DNA from: F1-60-MAGs149 sp037133755
Lineage (GTDB): Bacteria > Actinomycetota > Thermoleophilia > Gaiellales > F1-60-MAGs149
Assembly (NCBI GenBank): GCA_037133755.1
Contig: JBAXNN010000008.1
Span: 1-64,000, forward strand
Reading direction: 5' to 3'
Length of the DNA stretch: 64,000 nt
The position numbers were made by a program, and so were the translations under genes. Numbering within the stretch: position 1 is the first letter of the stretch; every line of letters starts with the position of its first letter. Below the pieces are notes generated by a model. That model searched no databases. It was given only the letters and a program-made list of their open reading frames with translations, and had not been told where the DNA came from. This document shows positions 28,940 to 39,404 of this stretch, one piece after another.

Positions 28940-28974
28940 GATACACGTGTACCACCAGGCGCTACACGTGTATC
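28940..28974. promoter_or_regulatory. Twin TACACGTGTA palindromes upstream of the giant gene
   Basis: GATACACGTGTA (28940-28951) and TACACGTGTATC (28963-28974) are perfect inverted copies separated by 11 bp. Each arm holds the 10-bp palindrome TACACGTGTA, and their centres are 22 bp apart, about two helical turns. They lie 56-90 bp upstream of the giant gene start and just past the 3' end of the PNPOx-like gene. A dimeric regulator site is likely; a terminator hairpin is possible but has no T tract. Confidence 0.6.
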
Positions 28975-28999
28975 AGCGGAGCGGTGTGCCGGCGCACAT

Positions 29000-29656
29000 T
29001 CAGCGTGCGAAGCGCTTGCCGTACTCGACCACGGGCTTCGGGAGCTTGACGCCCTTCGGCAGATCCGGCGCGGGGATCGGATCGCCGACCGCCTGGCGAA
29101 TCGGGATCACGCCGGTCCACGTGCCCGCCCACTCCTCGGCGTCCTCCGGGTAGTTGCCCGGCGCACCGCTGCGGATCTTGGCGCTCGATTCGTCCAAGGG
29201 CAGCGCGAGGATGCTCGTGGCCTTCAGCTGCTGGCGCGTGGGCGGCTTCGTGTCGGCCCAGCGGCCGGGCACGAGCTGGTTCGTGAGTGCTTCGAGCGCG
29301 ACCAGCTTCTCTGCCGGATCTTCGATGGCGACCGCGTTGCCGAGCACCACGACGGAGCGGTAGTTGATCGACTGGTCGAAGACCGCGCGTGCCAGCACCA
29401 CGCCGTCGACGAGCGTGACGGTGACGCAGCACTGCACGCCCTCGGCCAGGCGCTTCATCATGCGGCTCGCCGCCGAGCCGTGCAGGTAGAGCACGTCGCC
29501 CACGCGGGCGTGGAGCGACGGAATCACGTACGGCTGGCCGTCGACCTCGAAGCCGATATGGCAGAGAATCGCCTCGTCGAGGATGGCGTCGATCGTGGGG
29601 CGGTCGTAGTGGCCGCGCTTGGGCAGCCGCTTGACCTTGGTGCGCTTGGTGGCCAT
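29000..29656 (-). CDS. Pyridoxamine 5'-phosphate oxidase-like flavin-binding protein
   Basis: A 218-residue split-barrel protein of the PNPOx/NimA-like group (COG3467 style). It begins with a basic stretch (MATKRTKVKRLPKRG), then AILCHIGFEVDGQPYVIPSL, YLHGSAASRMMKRL and the later NYRSVVVLGNA strand typical of FMN/F420 split barrels. The function may be flavin-dependent reduction; the substrate is unknown. ATG at 29656 is 7 nt after a TAGGCT that overlaps the moeA stop, so it may have its own promoter as well as read-through from the formate dehydrogenase operon. Confidence 0.75.
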   Translation of the reverse strand: MATKRTKVKRLPKRGHYDRPTIDAILDEAILCHIGFEVDGQPYVIPSLHARVGDVLYLHGSAASRMMKRLAEGVQCCVTVTLVDGVVLARAVFDQSINYRSVVVLGNAVAIEDPAEKLVALEALTNQLVPGRWADTKPPTRQQLKATSILALPLDESSAKIRSGAPGNYPEDAEEWAGTWTGVIPIRQAVGDPIPAPDLPKGVKLPKPVVEYGKRFAR

Positions 29657-29663
29657 GGGTGGG

Positions 29664-29669
29664 AGCCTA
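29664..29669 (-). promoter_or_regulatory. -10 hexamer TAGGCT at the moeA stop
   Basis: TAGGCT on the minus strand includes the moeA TAG stop and ends 7 nt before the ATG at 29656. Confidence 0.35.
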
Positions 29670-30839
29670 GCGATCGCGCAGCAGGAAGGCCGGCACGGTC
29701 GTGCCCGCCGCAATTCCCGGCCCCGGCGGGACGACGATGTAGCCGTCGGCCTGCGCCAGCGAGTGCAGTGCCGCAGCACGGCGCGACAGCGGTGTGGCGT
29801 GCAACTGGTGCTCGGCGCCGGCGGTGAAGCGCACGGCGACCATGCACTCCGAGTCCTCGCGGCCGCCGACGTCACCATCGAGGACCACCGCGACGGATGA
29901 GCGTTCGGCAGGGCGCCCGACGAGGTCGCACAGCAGCGGGTGCGCGAACAGCTCGTAGGTGAAGGCCGCGGACACGGGATAGCCGGGCACGCCGATCACC
30001 GGTGTTGTGCCCACCACGGCGAGCAGCACCGGGTGCCCCGGCCGCACGGCCACGCCATCGACGGCGATATCGCCGAGCTCGGCCAAAACGTCGCGTGAAT
30101 GATCGCGACGACCACGCGACGAACCAGCGACGAGCAGCACGAGGTCGTTCTGCAGGACCGCGCGCATCACCTCCTCGCCGAGACGGTGCGGATCGTCGGG
30201 AATGCGGGGATGGATCGTCGGCACCGCGCCATCGGCGGCGGCCTGCGCGGCGAGCATCGGGCAGTTCGAGTCGATCGTGTGGTGCGGCTCGAGCTGCTCG
30301 CCCGGCGAGCGCAGCTCGTCGCCCGTGGGGATCACCGCGACGCGCGGGCGGCGACGCACCTCGACAGTCGTGTGACCGGACGCGGCGAGCAGGCCGACAT
30401 CGAAAGGCGAGAGCGCGTGGCCCGACTGCAAGAGGATCTCCCCCACCGGCACGTCCTCGCCGGCGGGTCGCACATCGGCACCCGCCTCGACGGTAACCGC
30501 AACCTCCGCGCTAGCGCCGTCGATCGAGACCTGCTCGCGCCGCACGACCGCATCGAAGCCCTCGGGGATAGGCGCGCCCGTGTCGACCGGTGCGAAGTCA
30601 CTTCCGGCAATCAGCACCGGCGCACTGGCGGTGTCGGCGGCACGGACGGCGATGCCGTCCATGGCGGCAACACGCACCGCTGGAACTGCGCGGACAGCCT
30701 CAACGGGGGCAGCGAGTACGCGACCCGCAGCATCGGCGATCGCGACCGGTTCAGCTGCGAGCGGCGTGAGCCACCCGGCCTCGGCCAGTGCAGCGAGCCA
30801 GCGGGCACGCGCCTCACGCGGTGTCGGCTCGGCGCTCAC
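29667..30839 (-). CDS. moeA: Molybdopterin molybdenumtransferase
   Basis: A 390-residue MoeA that inserts molybdate (or tungstate) into adenylated molybdopterin. The domains run in the usual order: N-terminal part with AVPAVRVAAMDGIAVRA, the MoCF/MogA-like domain with RPRVAVIPTGDEL and LVAGSSRGRRDHS, and the C-terminal beta domain. The usual GGxSxGxxD appears here as AGSSRGRRDHS. It overlaps fdhD by 4 nt (ATGA). It supplies the cofactor for the formate dehydrogenase encoded upstream. Confidence 0.93.
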   Translation of the reverse strand: MSAEPTPREARARWLAALAEAGWLTPLAAEPVAIADAAGRVLAAPVEAVRAVPAVRVAAMDGIAVRAADTASAPVLIAGSDFAPVDTGAPIPEGFDAVVRREQVSIDGASAEVAVTVEAGADVRPAGEDVPVGEILLQSGHALSPFDVGLLAASGHTTVEVRRRPRVAVIPTGDELRSPGEQLEPHHTIDSNCPMLAAQAAADGAVPTIHPRIPDDPHRLGEEVMRAVLQNDLVLLVAGSSRGRRDHSRDVLAELGDIAVDGVAVRPGHPVLLAVVGTTPVIGVPGYPVSAAFTYELFAHPLLCDLVGRPAERSSVAVVLDGDVGGREDSECMVAVRFTAGAEHQLHATPLSRRAAALHSLAQADGYIVVPPGPGIAAGTTVPAFLLRDR

Positions 30840-31696
30840 GCCTGGCCGACGTCAATCCGCTCGGTGTGCGCGTAGACGTTGCAGCGATCGTCGCGGAGAA
30901 AGCCCACGAGCGTGACGCCGAGGCGCTTGGCGGCATCGACGGCAATACTCGACGGCGCGCCGACTGCCGCCAAGATCGGAATGCCAGCGACGGCAGCCTT
31001 CTGCACGAGCTCGAACCCGGCGCGGCCCGACACGAGCGCGACGTAGCCGTTGAGAGGTGTCTCGCCCTGCATCAGCCGTGCGCCGATCGCCTTATCCATC
31101 GCGTTGTGCCGACCGATGTCCTCGCGCAACTCGACGAGCTTGCCATCGGGCGTGAAGAGCCCCGTGGCGTGGATGCCGCCCGTACGGTCGAACTGGCGCT
31201 GCTTGGCACGCAGGGTCTCCGGCAACTCGAGCAGCGTCTCGAACGCGACAACCGGGCCGTCGGGGATCACGCGGCACGCCACCTCGATCATGTCGATCGA
31301 TGCCTTGCCGCACACGCCGCAGCTCGACGACGCGAACATATTGCGCTGCAGCCCAGCCGCATCAAACGGCTTGCGCAGCCGCACGCTGAGCACGTTGTAC
31401 TGCTGCGACGCGTCCTCGACGTCCTCGCAGTAGCGGATCTCGGCGATCTCGTGGTTGTCGGCAACGAGGCCCTCGGTCAGCAGGAAGCCCGCCGCGAGCT
31501 CGAAGTCGGCGCCCGGCGTGCGCATCGTCACTGCGACCTGCGTGAAGGCCTCCCCCGGTCCGCCCACGCGGATCTCGAGCGGCTCTTCACCCGCCACGCG
31601 ATCGCGCTTCTCGACCGGCTTCTCCCCACGGGCTAGCCGGAGCACGCCCACCTCGGCGGTGGGCCCGGCGAGCGGTGGTCGCTCGGCGGTGCCCAT
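30836..31696 (-). CDS. fdhD: Formate dehydrogenase sulfurtransferase/accessory protein FdhD
   Basis: A 286-residue FdhD. The family passes sulfur from a cysteine desulfurase to the molybdenum cofactor of formate dehydrogenase. The CxxC pair is in SSCGVCGKASID, and the C-terminal VSGRAGFELVQKAAVAGIP and EDIGRHNAMDKAIG motifs are typical. ATG at 31696 is 4 nt past the stop of the iron-sulfur subunit; earlier in-frame starts lie inside that gene. Confidence 0.95.
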   Translation of the reverse strand: MGTAERPPLAGPTAEVGVLRLARGEKPVEKRDRVAGEEPLEIRVGGPGEAFTQVAVTMRTPGADFELAAGFLLTEGLVADNHEIAEIRYCEDVEDASQQYNVLSVRLRKPFDAAGLQRNMFASSSCGVCGKASIDMIEVACRVIPDGPVVAFETLLELPETLRAKQRQFDRTGGIHATGLFTPDGKLVELREDIGRHNAMDKAIGARLMQGETPLNGYVALVSGRAGFELVQKAAVAGIPILAAVGAPSSIAVDAAKRLGVTLVGFLRDDRCNVYAHTERIDVGQA

Positions 31697-31700
31697 CGCG

Positions 31701-32635
31701 CTACTTCTTGGCTCCGTCGCGCGCCTGAGCGTGCTGGAAGCCGAAGCGGCCCTTGATGCAGAGGTTGCCGTGCGTGATCGAGTGCTCCGGCGGGCTCGTG
31801 ACCTTGACGATCGAGTTGTCCTGCACGTGCAGCTCGAGGTTGCAGCCGACGCCACAGTAGGTGCAGATCGTCGTGGTGACCGTCTGCTCCTCCTCGCGCC
31901 ACTCGCCCTCCTCGCGGAGGTCGTGCTCGCTCTTGAACATCAGGGCGCCCGTCGGGCAGACCTGGATGCAGTTGCCGCAGTAGACGCAGGCCGACTCGGG
32001 CAGCGGGACGACGAACTCGGTCGAGATGCGCGCATCGAAGCCACGGCCCGCGACGCTGATCGCGAACGTGTTCTGCCACTGCTCGCCGCACGCGTCGACG
32101 CACTTGTAACAGAGGATGCACTTCGAGTAATCGCGCATGTAGAGCTCGTTGTCGATCTTCTTGCCCTGGTAGACCGTCGCGGCCAACTGGCCATCGGTCT
32201 CGGCGCTGTGGCCGGCGCGATGGTGGTCACGATGGGTGTCCGGCGGGGCCTGCGGACCGAACTTCTCGGGCCGGGCGTCGTACGCCGCGAGGTACTCGGG
32301 CGCGACCGACGTCGTCGAAAGGTCCACGCTCGAGGCAAGCAGCTCGAGCACCATGCGGCGGCTCGCGCGGACGCGCTCGGAGTTCGTGTGGACCTTCATG
32401 CCGGGCTCGGCCTTGCGCGAGCACGAGGGCTGCAGGACGCGGGCGCCCTCGACCTCGACCACGCAGACGCGGCAGGCGTTCTTGGGCGCAAGCGTCTCGC
32501 CGAAGCACAGGGTCGGCGTCTCGGTGCCGACCTTGGTGATCGCGTCGAGCAGCGTCTGGCCCTCGAAGACCTTGACGGCCTGGCCGTCGATCTCGAGCTC
32601 GACCATCCGCTTGGGGGTCATCATCACGGGATCGC

Positions 32636-32639
<4 letters not shown>
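31701..32639 (-). CDS. Formate dehydrogenase iron-sulfur subunit carrying the detached Fe4S4 domain of the alpha chain
   Basis: A 312-residue protein that equals the N-terminal part of a fused NAD-type FdhA. A plant-type [2Fe-2S] domain has Cys in LCFGETLAPKNACRVCVVE and QPSC. A linker with no Cys follows where the His/Cys cluster of NuoG-like proteins is normally found, so that cluster seems lost. Two [4Fe-4S] motifs come next (CILCYKCVDAC and CVYCGNCIQVCP). The end is the molybdopterin Fe4S4 motif CTYCGVGC and HGNLCIKGRFGF, and the chain then stops. The active-site half is a separate gene two positions upstream. It starts at GTG in a GTGA overlap with the NuoEF-like gene. Confidence 0.85.
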
Positions 32640-34494
<1,855 letters not shown>

Positions 34495-34495
<1 letters not shown>

Positions 34496-36453
34496 TAGTC
34501 GCCCGCCACCAGTTCGCGGTCGGCGTAGGCGGTCATGGTCTGCTCGCCCTTGGCGAGCTTCTCGACCTTGATCGCGCAGGCCTTGAACTCGGCGGTGCCA
34601 CTCTTCTCGTCGACGGCGTCGATCGTCAGCTGGTTCACGTCGACCTGGTCGGGGAAGTGGAACGTCATGAAGCCAAGACCAGGACGCAGCCGGACGTCGG
34701 TGCGGACCGGCGACTCGACGGTGCCACGGCGCGAGGAGACGCGCACGATCTCGCCGTCTTCGAGGTTCATGCGCTCCATGTCCTCGGGGCACAGCTCGAG
34801 GAACTCGCCGGCGTGCAGCGGGCTCGTGAACTTCTCGGTCTGGACGCCCGTGTTGTACGACTCGAGGCGACGACCCGTGGTGAGACGGATCGGGAACTCG
34901 GCGTCGGTCGCCTCGAACGGCGGGCGATCGTGCACCGGCACGAACGGCGCGAGCATGCCCTGCACCGGGTCGGCCCAGAGACGCTCGTGCAGACGCGGCG
35001 AGCCAGCGTGGCCCTCCTCGGGGCACGGCCATTGGATGCCACCGAGCTCCTCGAGCCGCGCGTACGACATGCCGGTGTGCATCGGCGAGAGCGAGCGCAG
35101 CTCGTTCCAGATGTCCTCGCTGGTCGGGTAGTTCCAATCGAAGCCCAGGCGCTTGGCCAGCTCGGTGAGGATCCACTGGTCGTCCATGGCCTCGCCCGGC
35201 GGGTCGAGCGCCTTGCGCACGCGCTGGACGCGACGCTCGGAGTTCGTGACGGTGCCGTCGGACTCGCACCACGAGGCAGAGCCCGGCAGGATCACGTCGG
35301 CGAGCTCGGCCGTCTTCGTCGCGAAGATGTCCTGCACGACAAGGAAGTTGAGGCCGCCCAGCAGGGTGCGGATGCGGTTCGAATCGGCGTCGGACTGGGC
35401 CGGGTTCTCGCCGATGATGTAGCAGTACTTCAGCTCCCCGGTCTCCATGCCGTGGAACATCTGCGTGAGGTGCCAGCCGTAGCGATCACGGATCGGCACG
35501 CCGTAGGCCTGCGAGAACTTCTCGCGTGCCTCGTGGTTGTTCTCGATGTCCTGGAAGCCCGGCAGGCGATTCGGGATCGCGCCCATGTCGCCGCCGCCCT
35601 GCACGTTGTTCTGGCCGCGCAGCGGGTTGAGGCCCGAGCCGTAGCGCCCGACGTGGCCGCAGAGCAGGGCCAGGGAGATCAGGCTGAGGACGTTGTCGAC
35701 GCCCGTGTGGTGCTCGGTGATACCGAGCGTCCACGAGATCATCGCGCGGTCGGCCTTGGCGTAGGCGTGGGCGACCTCGCGGATCGCCTCGGCCGGTACG
35801 CCGGTCAGCTCCTCGGCACGCTCGAGCGTGTACTCGGCGACGTGCTTTCGATAGTTCTCGAAGTTCTCCGTGGAGTGCTCGATGAAGGCCCTGTTGGCGA
35901 GACCCGCTTGGATGATCTCGTTGGCCATGGCGTTGGCGAGGGCGATGTCCGAGCCGACGTTATTGCCGAGCCAGATGTCGGCCCACTGGGCGGTCTCAGA
36001 ACGGCGGGGATCGACGACGAAGAGCCGCGCACCGTTGTGAATGCCCTTGAGGACGTGATGGAAGAAAATCGGATGTGCGTTGCGGGCGTTCGAGCCCCAC
36101 AGCAGGATGACGTCGGTGTCGTGATACTCCTCATACGAAGAGGTTCCGCCACCCGCTCCAAAGACAGTCGCCAGACCGACGACGCTAGGAGCGTGTCAAG
36201 TTCTGTTACATGAGTCGACGTTGTTCGACCCCATCACCTGACGGGTGAACTTGCCGGCGAGGTAGTTGACCTCGTTGGAGGCCTTCGAGCACGAGAACAT
36301 GCCGTAGCTCTTCGATGTGTCGAGGTCGCGCGCAGGCGCGAGGCCGGCGGCGGCGTAATCGAGCGCCTCCTCCCAGCTGGCGGGTCGGAACTCGCCGTTC
36401 TCCTTGATCCATGGGTGCGTCAGGCGCCCCTTGGGCAGTTTCGTCGTCGTCAT
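34495..36453 (-). CDS. fdhA: Selenocysteine formate dehydrogenase catalytic subunit
   Basis: A 652-residue molybdopterin oxidoreductase that would oxidise formate to CO2. Codon 86 is an in-frame TGA (36198-36196) in the context SCNRT-U-HAPSV, the exact selenocysteine site of Sec formate dehydrogenases. The frame is open before and after it without frameshift. A SECIS-like hairpin follows at once. Later motifs include VILLWGSNARNAHP, HNGARLFVVDPRRSETA and the C-terminal dinucleotide-binding domain (LTTGRRLESYNTG, LELCPEDMERM). The chain begins at KGRLTHPWIKENGEF, the point just after the Fe4S4 domain, which is encoded elsewhere in the operon. ATG at 36453 has GGAGGA 8 nt upstream. The organism must hold selABCD elsewhere. 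Confidence 0.93.
36154..36193 (-). promoter_or_regulatory. Bacterial SECIS element in fdhA
   Basis: Starting 2 nt after the TGA on the minus strand, CGCTCC (36193-36188) pairs with GGAGCG (36159-36154). Inside it, GTCGTC (36183-36178) pairs with GGCGAC (36172-36167), giving a 6-bp apical stem closed by the loop GGTCT (36177-36173). The GGUCU loop is the part of Escherichia coli fdhF SECIS recognised by SelB. The internal loop between the two stems is asymmetric (4 and 7 nt). Confidence 0.85.
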
Positions 36454-36539
36454 CGCAGCAGTCCTCCAGCGGATATGCGTGAACACCCCAATGATGACGG
36501 GGCACGAGCGCCGGCGAAACATGGCATTTCCACTCGTGT

Positions 36540-36556
36540 GATAGGCAACGGCTATC
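36540..36556. promoter_or_regulatory. LysR-type box between fdhA and its divergent regulator
   Basis: GATAG-N7-CTATC is a near-perfect palindrome containing T-N11-A (T36542, A36554), the usual LysR-family recognition form. It overlaps the -10 hexamer of the LysR gene, consistent with self-repression, and lies 87-103 bp upstream of the fdhA start. Confidence 0.7.
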
Positions 36557-36558
36557 AT
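36553..36558 (+). promoter_or_regulatory. -10 hexamer TATCAT, leaderless-type
   Basis: TATCAT ends 6 nt before the LysR ATG at 36565 and overlaps the LysR box. Confidence 0.55.
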
Positions 36559-36564
36559 GGCGTC

Positions 36565-37446
36565 ATGCAGTTGCGGCAGTTGGAATACGTCATAGCGCTC
36601 GCTCGCGAACGGCACTTCGGCCGCGCTGCTGCTGCATGTCATGTCTCGCAGCCGTCCCTGAGCGGCGGCATTCGGGCCCTCGAGGCGGAATTGGGTGTGC
36701 CTATCGTGGTGCGCGGCCGCACCTACGGCGGCCTGACACCCGAGGGCGAGCGTGTGGTTGCCTGGGCGCACCGCCTGCTGGCCGACGCCGACGGCCTGCG
36801 CGAAGACCTCGCCGCCATGCGCGGCGCGCTTACCGGTCGCCTGCGCCTCGGCGCGATCCCGACCGCGCTGCCGATCGCCAGCGCGCTATCGGCGACCGTC
36901 GCCGCGCTCCACCCCGGCCTGTCGATCACCGTGCTCTCGCTCGCCAGCCGCGAGATCGAACGCCAACTGCTCGAGTTCGAGATCGATGCCGGCATCACGT
37001 ACCTCGACAACGAGCCGCTGCACGGTGTGCGCGGTGTCCCGGTCGCGCAGGAGCGCTACGTCCTCTACGCCCACCAGGGCAGTCCCGAGGCGAGCCGGCC
37101 ATCGCTGACCTGGCGCGAGGCCGCAGAGCTGCCGCTCGTGCTGCTCACGCAGACGATGCAGAACCGCCGCATCATCGACGCGGCCTTCACGACCGCTGGC
37201 TCCTCCCCCGCCCCACGCATCGAGTCGGACGACATCGTGCCGCTCTGGGAGCACGTGGCCGATGGCCGCTGGTACACGATCGGGCCGAGCTCGTGGCTCG
37301 ACGGCGGCGCGCTGCCCGACGAGATCGTCGCCGTGCCACTGACCGACCCAACGGTGGAGCAACGCATCGGCGTCGTCGTCCCCGACCGCGACCCATTGCC
37401 GACGATCACGCGCGCGCTGCTCGACGCAGCCCGCGGCGACGACTAG
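36565..37446 (+). CDS. LysR-family regulator, likely of the formate dehydrogenase operon
   Basis: A 293-residue LysR-type regulator. The helix-turn-helix lies at residues 1-60 (MQLRQLEYVIALARERHFGR, then ACHVSQPSLSGGIRALEAEL). The effector domain is substrate-binding-protein-like (GRLRLGAIPTALPIASAL). Its divergent position and the shared LysR box make it the probable regulator of fdhA and its operon; the ligand is unknown. Start as set by the -10 element 6 nt upstream. Confidence 0.88.
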   Translation: MQLRQLEYVIALARERHFGRAAAACHVSQPSLSGGIRALEAELGVPIVVRGRTYGGLTPEGERVVAWAHRLLADADGLREDLAAMRGALTGRLRLGAIPTALPIASALSATVAALHPGLSITVLSLASREIERQLLEFEIDAGITYLDNEPLHGVRGVPVAQERYVLYAHQGSPEASRPSLTWREAAELPLVLLTQTMQNRRIIDAAFTTAGSSPAPRIESDDIVPLWEHVADGRWYTIGPSSWLDGGALPDEIVAVPLTDPTVEQRIGVVVPDRDPLPTITRALLDAARGDD

Positions 37447-37468
37447 CTCTCCACGCGCCCACCCTTCG

Positions 37469-39358
37469 TCAGGGCGTGAGTTCGATGCGGCGGCCGATCG
37501 CCGTCAAGAGCTCGGGTGGCACGCCGAAGAACTCGGGACGCCCCTGGGAGAAGCGATGCATGGCGGCGAACAGATACAGCGGGACCGAGCGCAGTCCCCT
37601 GCCCTTGACGGCCACGGAGTCGCGCCCGATGAGGTAATCGGCCACCTGTGGATCGAATGGCTCGCCCAGCGCGAGTCGCCCCAGTGCCGCAGGCACGTCA
37701 GGTTGCTCGGTGAACCCGAAGCGAAGCGCAATGCGCTGCACGCCGTGCTGCAGCACAACAACCTCGGCGCGCTCCGCCTCCGGAACCACGGGAACCTCGG
37801 TTGTGCTGATCGAGACGATCAGCGTGCGCTCGTAGATGCCTCCGGTGCGATCGGCCAGTTTCATCAGCGTCCCAGGCGCCACCTCCGGCTCACGCACGAG
37901 GAAGACACCCGTACCACGCAACCGGCCGCGGGCCGATGGCGGCAACGTGGCCAGGAATCCGTCCAGCGGCACGGCGTGAGCCGCCGCCTCGGCCAGCAAG
38001 CGATCACGCCCCGTCGACCACGAGCGGACGACGAAGAAGATCACCACGGCGATGGAGACGGTGAACCACGCGCCGTGCACGATCTTGATCACGTTCGACG
38101 AGAAGAACAGGATGTCGACGACACCGAGCGGTACGTAGACGAGCGCCACGACCAGCGGCGACCAACGCCAGACCGTGCGAGCCACGATCGCCGCGAGGAT
38201 CGTCGTGCAGATCAGGGTGCCAGTGACCGTCAGGCCGTACGCCACGACGAGACGGGATGAGGACTGGAAGATCAGCACCGTCGCCGCCACGCCGATGAAC
38301 ATGATCAGCGTGATCACGGGGATGTTGATCTGCCCGCGGATCGTCTTCGAGGTGTGGACGATCGGCAGGCGCGGCAGAAATCCCATCTGCATCGCCTGCT
38401 GCGTCAGCGAGTACATGCCCGTGATGACCGCCTGCGACGCGATCACCGTCGCCAGCGTGGCGAGCACGACCATCGGCAGCATCAGTCCGTCGGGAACCAG
38501 CGCGTAGAAGGGGTTGTTGATCTTACGCGGATCGTCCAGAACCAATGCGCCCTGTCCGAGATAACACAGCACCAGTGCTGGGAAGACGATCACCGACCAC
38601 GAGATCGTGATGGGTGGACGCCCGAAGTGCCCCATGTCGGCGTACAACGCCTCGACACCGGTGATCGCGAGGGTGACCGCACCAAGCGCGAGGAACGTCA
38701 TTGTCGGCTCGCGCAGCGCGAGGTCGATCGCATAGGTGGGACTGATCGCCCGCAGCACCGAGGGGTTCTGCACGATCTGCACGATGCCGAGTGCCGAGAT
38801 CACGGTGAACCAGAGAAGCATGATCGGCCCGAACACGCGCCCGATGCTCCCTGTGCCCCAGCGCTGCATCATGAAGAGGAGCGTCAGGATGACCAACGCG
38901 ATCTCGGTCTCGTACTCCTGCAATCCGCTATTGATGAGCGATGCTCCCTCGATCGCCGACAGCACCGACACGCTCGGCGTGAGTACCGCGTCGGCGGCGA
39001 AGAGCGCGATCGCGAGCATGCTGAGGAAGATGACCAGCGCCCGGCGTCGCCCCCGGACGAGAGGCTCAACGAGGGCGCCCAGCGCCAAGGTGCCGCCCTC
39101 GCCGTTGTTCGATGCCCGCATCACAACGATCACGTACTTGATGGTGACCACGATGATGAGCGCCCAGACGAACAGTGAGAGCGCACCAAGCACGGATGGC
39201 TCGTCGACGGTGAGGCCGATATCGGGGCCGAACGCGGCCTGGAAGGCGTAGAGCGGGCTGGTGCCGATGTCGCCGTAAATGACACCGAGCGCGGCGAGGA
39301 CAAGCAGCGCGACCGCGCCGCGTCGCGGCGTGCCCTGGTGACGATTCGCATGCGGCAT
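37469..39358 (-). CDS. kup: KUP-family potassium uptake protein, copy 1
   Basis: A 629-residue K+ transporter with about 12 membrane helices and a cytoplasmic C-terminal domain. The family opening LGVIYGDIGTSPLYAFQ is present, as are NNGEGGTLALGAL and ADAVLTPSVSVLSAIEG. It shares layout with the next gene upstream and differs in the charged tail. It converges on the LysR gene. A TAGGAT hexamer 9 nt before the ATG may give it a separate promoter in the 46-bp gap between the two kup genes. Confidence 0.95.
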   Translation of the reverse strand: MPHANRHQGTPRRGAVALLVLAALGVIYGDIGTSPLYAFQAAFGPDIGLTVDEPSVLGALSLFVWALIIVVTIKYVIVVMRASNNGEGGTLALGALVEPLVRGRRRALVIFLSMLAIALFAADAVLTPSVSVLSAIEGASLINSGLQEYETEIALVILTLLFMMQRWGTGSIGRVFGPIMLLWFTVISALGIVQIVQNPSVLRAISPTYAIDLALREPTMTFLALGAVTLAITGVEALYADMGHFGRPPITISWSVIVFPALVLCYLGQGALVLDDPRKINNPFYALVPDGLMLPMVVLATLATVIASQAVITGMYSLTQQAMQMGFLPRLPIVHTSKTIRGQINIPVITLIMFIGVAATVLIFQSSSRLVVAYGLTVTGTLICTTILAAIVARTVWRWSPLVVALVYVPLGVVDILFFSSNVIKIVHGAWFTVSIAVVIFFVVRSWSTGRDRLLAEAAAHAVPLDGFLATLPPSARGRLRGTGVFLVREPEVAPGTLMKLADRTGGIYERTLIVSISTTEVPVVPEAERAEVVVLQHGVQRIALRFGFTEQPDVPAALGRLALGEPFDPQVADYLIGRDSVAVKGRGLRSVPLYLFAAMHRFSQGRPEFFGVPPELLTAIGRRIELTP

Positions 39359-39404
39359 CGCAGCCGTATCCTAGAACAAAGATTTCGTATTCAGCGGCAC
39401 ATCG

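Noticed and set aside
36196..36771. Apparent premature stop or pseudogene in formate dehydrogenase
   Set aside because: The frame on both sides is the same, the TGA stands at the known selenocysteine position, and a SECIS-like hairpin follows. A disrupted gene would not show all three.
37447..37485. Bidirectional terminator between the LysR gene and kup
   Set aside because: CACGCGCCC and GGGCGTG pair only with a bulge and an 11-nt loop; too weak to claim.
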